DNA from: Thermoanaerobaculia bacterium
Lineage (GTDB): Bacteria > Acidobacteriota > Thermoanaerobaculia > Multivoradales > J023
Assembly: GCA_028066595.1 (NCBI GenBank)
Contig: JALCBJ010000047.1
Location: 3,282-53,234 of the forward strand
Length of the DNA stretch: 49,953 nucleotides
Reading direction: 5' to 3'
Shown here: positions 44,923 through 49,953 of the stretch, piece after piece
Layout: every line of letters starts with the position of its first letter
Position numbering within the stretch: the first letter of the stretch is position 1
The notes under the pieces: model-generated
What the model saw: only the letters and a program-made list of their open reading frames with translations
Database searches by the model: none
Told to the model about the DNA's origin: nothing
Program-made: the position numbers and the translations under genes

Positions 44923-46040
44923 AGCGGGCCTTCATCGCACTATCGGCGGCGGTGCTCTTCATCCTTCTGTGGAAGGCCGGTGTAGGGGGTCCCCACGCAG
45001 GCGCTGCCGAGTCCGATGCGAAGGACGAGGCAATGGTAGCGGTGGAGGTGTGGGTCGGGCAGGCCATTCGACATCCGGTTGCTGCCGCCCTGTGGGTTCC
45101 GGGGACCGTGGTCAGCCGAAACGACGCCCAGATCGCAGCCGAGGTCGCGGGCCCTCTGACCCACGTCGCCGAAGTCGGCGCGGTTGTGGATGCGGGAGAC
45201 ATACTGGCGCGGGTCGACGACGCTGCGCTTCGGCTACGCTTGCGCGCCGACGAGGCAGAGATCCGGAGACTGACGGCCCAGACCGAGTATCTCGACCGTC
45301 AGCTGGAGCGTATCGACGCGCTCAACCGTGAGCACATCGCGACCCGCACGCAGCTCGATGAGCTGAGGTCTCAACGATCCATGGCCGAGCAGACGTTGGA
45401 AAGCGCTCGGGTCGCACGTGACACGACCAGCTTTCTGATCGAGCGTTCCGCTCTACGAGCGCCCTTTGCCGGGAGAGTCGTCGCCCGCTCGGCGCGCCCC
45501 GGCGCCTATGTCGCGGTGGGTGAGGAGGTCGTTCGGGTCGTCGACACCGGTCGCGTGGAGATTAGAGCTCAGGCTCCGCTCCAGTCGGCGTCCCATGTAC
45601 GTGAGGGCATGGAGCTGACGATCGAAGTGCCTGGCCGAGATGGTCTGGCGCTCGAGACGACCGGTGAAGTGCGTGCCGCCGTGCCGGTGGGCGACGAGAG
45701 GTCTCGCATGTTCGAGCTTCGGATCGTTCCGTCGGGGTCCAAGGAAATCGATGCCGCCTGGCCTGTTGGCTTGCCGATCCGTGTCGCGCTCCCCGCTGGT
45801 GCAAATAGGGAAGAGGGGCCGACGGTATCCATCCCTCGAGACGCGCTCGTACTTCGCCGTGATGCGACGTATGTCTTCGTCGTCACAGGGGAAGGAACGG
45901 CTCGCCGGGTGCGGGTCGAAACGGGTGGTGGCGACCAGGAGCGCATCGAGATCACCGGTGAGGTTCGCGATGGCGACCAGGTTGTGGTGCGCGGTGCCGA
46001 GCGTCTGAATGACGGAGACCGGGTCCGTATCGTGAGCTGA
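44919..46040 (+). CDS. RND efflux membrane-fusion protein (HlyD/AcrA-like)
   Basis: A 373-residue periplasmic adaptor. An N-terminal hydrophobic segment (AFIALSAAVLFILLWKAG) is followed by a split biotinyl-lipoyl domain (QIAAEVAGPLTHVAEVGAVV; ALRAPFAGRVVARSARPG), a helical hairpin, and beta-barrel/membrane-proximal domains (VSIPRDALVLRRDATYVFVV). It links the RND pump to an outer-membrane channel. The ATG overlaps the pump's stop (ATGA), so expression is coupled; gene order pump-then-adaptor is the reverse of acrAB. The last codons and stop lie within the terminator stem. Confidence 0.92.
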   Translation: MKRAFIALSAAVLFILLWKAGVGGPHAGAAESDAKDEAMVAVEVWVGQAIRHPVAAALWVPGTVVSRNDAQIAAEVAGPLTHVAEVGAVVDAGDILARVDDAALRLRLRADEAEIRRLTAQTEYLDRQLERIDALNREHIATRTQLDELRSQRSMAEQTLESARVARDTTSFLIERSALRAPFAGRVVARSARPGAYVAVGEEVVRVVDTGRVEIRAQAPLQSASHVREGMELTIEVPGRDGLALETTGEVRAAVPVGDERSRMFELRIVPSGSKEIDAAWPVGLPIRVALPAGANREEGPTVSIPRDALVLRRDATYVFVVTGEGTARRVRVETGGGDQERIEITGEVRDGDQVVVRGAERLNDGDRVRIVS

Positions 46041-46053
46041 TCGGACTTTTTTT
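46023..46053 (+). terminator. Intrinsic terminator of the RND operon, overlapping the adaptor stop codon
   Basis: GTCCG (46023-46027) plus ATC (46029-46031) pair with GAT (46039-46041) plus CGGAC (46042-46046), with one bulged T and a 7-base loop, followed by seven Ts (46047-46053). The TGA at 46038-46040 lies at the loop/stem edge. Confidence 0.75.
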
Positions 46054-46277
46054 GCCCCACCGACCGTAATCGTCGAACGGTGGCCGTCTTACCACGGTGA
46101 ACGTGGTGGGAGGACCAGGCCCGCCACGCCCTGGGAGCGGACGAGGACGCGATCGTCAGTACTGGCGACGCGCTCTCTCGCACATGCCGGCAACTAGTGC
46201 CACCTCCTCCGGCGCAGTTGTGCGGCACGCTTGGATAGCCGTCTGCCCGGACTCTTTTTGAGTCCGGGCTTTTTTTC
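46054..46277 (+). ncRNA. Candidate structured ncRNA with its own terminator
   Basis: No ORF is supported here. Between the operon terminator and a second terminator are several hairpins: CCACCG/CGGTGG (46057-46083), ACCACG/CGTGGT (46091-46107), CCAGG/CCTGG (46115-46134), CGCG-TCG/CGA-CGCG with a palindromic loop (46148-46172) and a helix whose loop carries CCACCTCCTCC (46186-46221). GGAGGA at 46109-46114 can also pair with TCCTCC at 46205-46210. The loop is complementary to Shine-Dalgarno sequences. Motifs of tmRNA, SRP RNA, RNase P RNA and cobalamin riboswitches were not found; 6S RNA cannot be excluded. No clear promoter is visible. It may instead be a regulatory leader of the next gene. 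Confidence 0.4.
46245..46277 (+). terminator. Perfect intrinsic terminator
   Basis: A perfect 10-bp stem (46245-46254 with 46260-46269), a TTTTT loop and eight Ts (46270-46277). It lies 205 bases after the RND operon terminator with no gene between, so it must end another transcript. Confidence 0.93.
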
Positions 46278-46295
46278 TCTCCGGGATCGAGACGC

Positions 46296-46301
46296 TATGA
46301 T
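46296..46301 (+). promoter_or_regulatory. Candidate -10 box (TATGAT) for the secreted protein at 46430
   Basis: GCTATGAT, as at 27633, occurs 19 bases beyond the terminator. A match to -35 is weak, since the expected position falls in the T-tract end. It would give a leader of about 120 bases. Confidence 0.35.
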
Positions 46302-46429
46302 CGTGCCTAGGTCAGAGAATCTGCGAGCCATGAAGAGGTTTGGACGAAGTCCGTCTTTTCGGCGGCCAAGGTCCGACGATCCAATCCGTGGCGTCCGGGC
46401 CATCTTCGCGGTTTGAGGAGTGCCAAGCC

Positions 46430-47920
46430 ATGCCAACGACAACCTGTTTGGCCCGCATTCGATTGCTATTTGTTGGTGCTGCAGGGATGCTGCTCACCAC
46501 GGCAGCCAGCGCTCAATTCGACCAGTGCGACGACTCAGAACCGGTTCTCGTGTGTCTCGAACGCCTGATCTCCGGTCGCGCGATGGCGACAGCCGAAGAG
46601 CGGGTCAAGGAGAAGGCCGCGATAGCGACCGAAGCCGGTGGCGCGGGTGCGCTGGTCGACATTCTTTCGCCGCTCTTCGCGACATTGGGCCTGGGCGATC
46701 CCGAGTCGGAGAACGGTAACCTGACGGCCAAGAAGAACTTCGATCTGGGCGAGAGCTGGCGCGGGACGCTGGGAGCCACCCTTCTAGCCGATCCAGACAT
46801 CTACCCTCCGCTGCAAAGCCAGCTCGAGGAGGCGCTCGATGATTCCGAGGGGGGCGACCGAATCAGCAAGCTGAAGTCCGAGATCAGCGAGTATCAGAAC
46901 CTAAACCTACAATTTCAGCTGTCCTACGAAGGTGCGTGGCTGGGGCGCGTGTGGGGTCGGCGCACCGAGAAGTACGAATCGCTGGTGGGCACAGCGATGG
47001 GACTAGCAGATTCAGCTACGGGAGATCACGGGCTACGTGTCGTGTCGAAGGTGCTGACCGACCGGCCCGAGCTGCAACTGTTGACACTGGGAACGGTTTC
47101 AGAGGCCAGGGCCGGGCTACGCCAGATCGGGGACCCGGAGAAGGTCAACGCGTTCATCGAGGCCTTCGATCAGGCCGTCGAAGCGGAACAGACTGCCTTG
47201 AGGGCGCTCAGACCACGGCTGGCTAGCGATCTGAGGCGGATTGCCGACATGGTGGCTAATCAGCCGCAACTCCTGGTCAAAGCTACGTACAAAGATCGCG
47301 AAGATACGGTGGTCGGTCCGGATTCCCTCGAGGCATCCCTCAAGTTGGAGTTCGGCGTGTCAGGAAATCTGAACGACCTCGACGACTGGGCGGACGGGGA
47401 TCTCGCCGGCAAATGTCGACAAGTGGAAGCTCGGCAGGCCGGCGGCGACAACCACTCGTGTCTGGATACCTATCTGGCCGAGACCGGCAAGCAGCCGGAG
47501 AAAGGGAATCGGTTCTCCCTCGGCGCCACCTACGCAGAGATCGATGCCTTCGAGTTCGAGCTACCCGAGCAGGGATTTTCCTTCAGCACTCCGAAGACCG
47601 AAAAGTGGACGGCGGCGCTCAGCTTCGGCCGCTGGCTTTCGGGGGTCAGCCTGGGCGGTGCGCCGACTCGGAGTGGTCGGGCACGGCTCGATCTCGAGGC
47701 CAAGTGGGAGGATCCTGCCGATGACGAGATGAAGCAGGACCGCGTCGTGGCGACGCTTACGCTGAGTCAGAAGGCGTCGGCGTGCATGACCATGTCTCTC
47801 GGCCTCGTCTGGGCCAATGAGCCGGAGTTTCGCGGTGAGGTCGACGAGGAGCTCAGCGCTCGACTCGGTCTGCGTTGGGACAACAAGAAGACCTCAGCAT
47901 GCAGGGGAGGGGGGAGCTGA
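46430..47920 (+). CDS. Exported protein of unknown function, possible outer-membrane protein
   Basis: A 496-residue protein. Signal peptide LLFVGAAGMLLTTAASAQ, then a region with cysteines (FDQCDDSEPVLVCLERL), a central helical part (~90-290), and a C-terminal half with alternating beta segments (KWTAALSFGRWLSGVSLG, VVATLTLSQKASACMTMSLG). This looks barrel-like, but the end (CRGGGS) lacks the terminal aromatic residue. No family recognised. ATG 46430 has GAGGAG ten bases upstream; the frame extends to 46340 without a ribosome site. It converges with the EVE gene. Confidence 0.75.
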   Translation: MPTTTCLARIRLLFVGAAGMLLTTAASAQFDQCDDSEPVLVCLERLISGRAMATAEERVKEKAAIATEAGGAGALVDILSPLFATLGLGDPESENGNLTAKKNFDLGESWRGTLGATLLADPDIYPPLQSQLEEALDDSEGGDRISKLKSEISEYQNLNLQFQLSYEGAWLGRVWGRRTEKYESLVGTAMGLADSATGDHGLRVVSKVLTDRPELQLLTLGTVSEARAGLRQIGDPEKVNAFIEAFDQAVEAEQTALRALRPRLASDLRRIADMVANQPQLLVKATYKDREDTVVGPDSLEASLKLEFGVSGNLNDLDDWADGDLAGKCRQVEARQAGGDNHSCLDTYLAETGKQPEKGNRFSLGATYAEIDAFEFELPEQGFSFSTPKTEKWTAALSFGRWLSGVSLGGAPTRSGRARLDLEAKWEDPADDEMKQDRVVATLTLSQKASACMTMSLGLVWANEPEFRGEVDEELSARLGLRWDNKKTSACRGGGS

Positions 47921-47938
47921 AGTGCGGTGGAGAGCCGC

Positions 47939-48415
47939 TCAGCCCGCGTAGCCAGCCAGATCCAAGACGCGCTGGAAGTGGTGCTCTTCCACTGGCATTA
48001 CGCTCAGTCGATTGCCCTTGCGGAGCAGGATCATGCCATCGAGTGCTTCGTCCTCTTTCAGCCCCTGCAGGTCGAGCTTCTGGTCGAAATGAGCGACGAA
48101 CTCCACGTCCACCACGTACCAGCGGGGGTTGTCGGCCTTCGATTTCGGATCGTAGTGCTTGTCGTTGGAGTCGAATTGAGTGGGATCGGGATAGCCCTCC
48201 TGCACGACCTTGGCCAAACCCACGATACCGGGCGGGTTGGTATTCGAATGGTAGTAGAGCACCAGATCGCCGGTCTTCATGTCGTCGCGCATCATGTTGC
48301 GAGCTTGGTAGTTGCGGACGCCATCCCAGTACGTGGTGCCGTCGCGCTCGAGGTCGTGCAGGCTGTAGACATCGGGTTCGCTTTTCACCAGCCAGTAACG
48401 GCGGTCGTCTGACAT
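47939..48415 (-). CDS. EVE domain protein
   Basis: A 158-residue EVE-domain protein (YTH/PUA-like fold; thymocyte nuclear protein 1 type). Motifs: YWLVKSEPDVYSLHDL, WDGVRNYQARNMMRD, LVLYYHSN, and IVGLAKVVQEGYPDPTQF. EVE domains bind modified bases in RNA or DNA, but the ligand is not known for most members. ATG 48415 has AGGAG at normal spacing upstream; the frame up to 48532 overlaps the kinase gene. It lies 37 bases after the PfkB-type kinase, so both are cotranscribed. Confidence 0.93.
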   Translation of the reverse strand: MSDDRRYWLVKSEPDVYSLHDLERDGTTYWDGVRNYQARNMMRDDMKTGDLVLYYHSNTNPPGIVGLAKVVQEGYPDPTQFDSNDKHYDPKSKADNPRWYVVDVEFVAHFDQKLDLQGLKEDEALDGMILLRKGNRLSVMPVEEHHFQRVLDLAGYAG

Positions 48416-48452
48416 GTGCGCTCCTTGGTGATCCAGAGTTGTTTGCTTCGGC

Positions 48453-49430
48453 TCAGGAGGGGAACGTACCGAAGTTCGTTTCGTAGCGGGCGACGAAGTC
48501 ATCCCGGGTATAGGCGTGGCTCTGCGTGCCATTCTGCTCCACCACGAAGGCTGATGCCACGGAACCCATACGGCCGCAGACTTCCAGGTCGTAGCCGCAC
48601 TGCAGGCCGGCGACGAAACCCGAGCGGTAGGCGTCTCCGGCGCCTGTCGGGTCCCTCAGCTCGGCGATCTCGGCCGCGGGAACGAGAATCTCCGTGCCGT
48701 CGTTCAACAGCAACTTGGAGCCCTCGCCGCCCAGGGTGACGGCTGCCATGTCGACCAGATCGAAAACGGCTCGGCCCTTTTTTCCGGTCTTCTTCTCGAA
48801 TACCGCGAACTCGTAGTCGTTGACCACGAGCATGGCGGCACCACGGGCAGCCTCGGCCAGCTCTTCGCCTTCCATGGCCGTGACCTGGAACGAGGGGTCG
48901 AAGATGAACGGTAGCCCGAGGTCTCTCGCCTCCTTGCAGTGGCGTGACATCGCCGCCGGGTCGTCGGGTGCGACGATCACCACACCTGCGCGTTCGCCTG
49001 CTCGCTCCGCCAAGCTCAGCTCGCCGGCTTGGCCCATCGCTCCCGGATAGAAGCCTGTGATTTGGTTGTCGGACTGATCGGAGGTGATGAAGCAGGAGGC
49101 GGTCGCGTGGTCGCTGAGGATCTCGATGCCCTCCGTGTCCACCCCATGGCCACTCAGGAAGTCGTTGTACTCGTTGAAGTCGGAGCCAGCCGTCGCCACG
49201 ATACGGGATTCATGCCCGAGAAGAGCCAGGGTGTAGGCGATATTTCCCGCGCAGCCACCGCGTTGGCGTTTCATCTCGCTGACCAGAAACGAGATGTTGA
49301 TGACATGGAGCTTCTCGGGAAGGATGTGATCCTTGAAGTTGCCCTGAAAGACCATGATCTGGTCGAATGCGAGGCTGCCGGTCACCACGATCTGGCGATC
49401 ATCGGGCACACGGAAAGTCGGTCGGGTCAC
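48453..49430 (-). CDS. PfkB-family carbohydrate/nucleoside kinase (adenosine-kinase-like)
   Basis: A 325-residue ribokinase-fold kinase. The N-terminal signature is RGGCAGNIAYTLALLG, and the C-terminal anion-hole motif with the catalytic Asp is DPTGAGDAYRSGFVAGL. Overall sequence (SLAFDQIMVFQGNFKDHI; SQSHAYT near the end) recalls bacterial adenosine-kinase/ribokinase-like members; the substrate is not settled. GTG 49430 is the likely start, with AGGAG seven bases upstream. It lies between a SpoIIE-type phosphatase and the EVE gene. Confidence 0.92.
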   Translation of the reverse strand: MTRPTFRVPDDRQIVVTGSLAFDQIMVFQGNFKDHILPEKLHVINISFLVSEMKRQRGGCAGNIAYTLALLGHESRIVATAGSDFNEYNDFLSGHGVDTEGIEILSDHATASCFITSDQSDNQITGFYPGAMGQAGELSLAERAGERAGVVIVAPDDPAAMSRHCKEARDLGLPFIFDPSFQVTAMEGEELAEAARGAAMLVVNDYEFAVFEKKTGKKGRAVFDLVDMAAVTLGGEGSKLLLNDGTEILVPAAEIAELRDPTGAGDAYRSGFVAGLQCGYDLEVCGRMGSVASAFVVEQNGTQSHAYTRDDFVARYETNFGTFPS

Positions 49431-49526
49431 AGAGAAACTCCTGATGCTGGCTCGGAGGAATAGAAAGCGAAGGGTGCCGCGCGGTGGTGGCTAGGGGCAG
49501 GGAAGTCGCAGCGGCCCGCGATTGTC

Positions 49527-49953
49527 TCACACGGGAGGTGGTGGCGGAACCGGGTGGCGAGAGAGAGCCATCAGCGTGACATCGTCACGTAGCGATCGCG
49601 GGCCGACGAAGCGGTCCAGCTCCCGCAGTACGGCTGTATGGGCGTGCTCCGCGTCGATGCTGGTCGACACGAGCTGGTGTAGACGGTCGAAACCGAAATC
49701 GCTAGGAGTATCGTCCGGGCCACCTTCTGCCTCCGGTATTCCGTCGCTGTACAAAACCAGAAGGTCACCCACTTCTAGGTAGGTCGTGCCCTCGGAGACT
49801 CGGGGATCCAGCGTCAGGCCCAGGGGGAGGCTGCCCGCGCCCAGTTCTTCGACCGTTCCGCTTCGGCGGCGCAGGAGCGGGAAGGGATGGCCGGCGTTGG
49901 CCCAGTCGAGACGACCGGTATCGGGATCGAGAACGCCGTAGAATACGGTCATG
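49527..49953 (-). CDS. SpoIIE-type PP2C serine phosphatase, C-terminal fragment (5' end outside window)
   Basis: The visible 142 codons hold the end of a PPM/SpoIIE phosphatase: VFYGVLDPDTGRLDWANAGH, LPLGLTLDP, LLVLYSDGIPEAE (metal-binding Asp) and RDDVTLMAL. The frame is open at the window edge, so an input domain probably lies beyond. SpoIIE-type phosphatases dephosphorylate STAS anti-anti-sigma factors such as the protein at 9336, but at 40 kb distance a link is speculative. A 96-base gap separates it from the kinase gene. Confidence 0.9.
   Translation of the reverse strand, partial: MTVFYGVLDPDTGRLDWANAGHPFPLLRRRSGTVEELGAGSLPLGLTLDPRVSEGTTYLEVGDLLVLYSDGIPEAEGGPDDTPSDFGFDRLHQLVSTSIDAEHAHTAVLRELDRFVGPRSLRDDVTLMALSRHPVPPPPPV

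Noticed and set aside
46054..46277. tmRNA, SRP RNA, RNase P RNA or cobalamin riboswitch
   Set aside because: Their signature sequences (tRNA-like end, GGAAGCAGCC-type loop, conserved P4 motifs, B12 box) are not present; kept as an unclassified candidate.
1..49953. CRISPR arrays, insertion sequences, integrases, tRNA or rRNA genes
   Set aside because: No regular repeat-spacer array, transposase or integrase motif, or tRNA cloverleaf was recognised by reading; a dedicated scan (tRNAscan, ISfinder) was not possible.

Overview
The window is about 50 kb of GC-rich, densely coded bacterial chromosome with about 40 protein genes on both strands. No rRNA, tRNA, CRISPR array, insertion sequence or phage gene was recognised. 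The two ADOP-type orphan MacB/FtsX permeases, a CadC-like winged-helix/TPR regulator, PQQ-propeller and M3 peptidase lipoproteins, an EnvC/CtpA/YibQ envelope operon and a C-terminal outer-membrane beta-barrel suggest a diderm bacterium, most likely an Acidobacteriota member of the Thermoanaerobaculia/Holophagae type. That placement is inference from gene content. TTG and GTG starts are common, and stop/start overlaps of the form TTGA occur at 29692 and 33434, with a possible third at 8348.

Layout. 1-7.5 kb: 3' end of a GAF/histidine kinase, an ADOP permease, a sterol-desaturase-type di-iron membrane hydroxylase and an M3 metallopeptidase lipoprotein. 7.7-9.2 kb: an ECF sigma factor and a ChrR-like zinc/cupin anti-sigma factor whose reading frame is broken or recoded at up to three places, followed by an overlapping 57-aa Cys/Lys-rich protein. 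9.3-16.2 kb: STAS protein, cytokinin-dehydrogenase-like flavoprotein, duplicated CAP protein, CadC-like regulator and a PQQ-propeller/esterase fusion. 16.3-21.1 kb: PhoD phosphatase (minus strand), then a class II aldolase coupled to a second ADOP permease. 21.1-26.8 kb (minus strand): a 1,340-residue Calx-beta/outer-membrane-barrel protein followed by a Sel1/coiled-coil/caspase-fold protein that lacks the catalytic cysteine.

26.9-33.3 kb: ferritin-like protein, secreted unknown, Ogt alkyltransferase, DUF423 protein, then EnvC, a CtpA homologue without its catalytic Ser/Lys/Gln, and YibQ. 33.4-35.7 kb: a secreted protein preceded by a 12-codon leader ORF, and an intact M23 endopeptidase. 36-41.6 kb: a helical unknown, an isopentenyl-phosphate-kinase-like protein next to a squalene/phytoene synthase, an MBL-fold hydrolase, a DtxR/MntR regulator and a TPR lipidless secreted protein. 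41.8-46 kb: an RND pump with its membrane-fusion partner, ended by a terminator built over the stop codon. 46.05-46.28 kb: a gene-free interval with several hairpins and its own perfect intrinsic terminator, a candidate structured ncRNA. 46.4-50 kb: a secreted unknown, then on the minus strand an EVE protein, a PfkB kinase and the C-terminal end of a SpoIIE-type phosphatase.

The recurring theme is envelope biology. Three adjacent or nearby protease-fold proteins (caspase-like, CtpA-like, EnvC LytM) have lost catalytic residues and so probably act as binding or regulatory scaffolds. The best candidates for something undescribed are the Calx-beta barrel/pseudo-caspase pair, the pseudo-CtpA inside an envC-yibQ operon, the frame-broken sigma/anti-sigma locus, and the hairpin-rich RNA candidate at 46054-46277.
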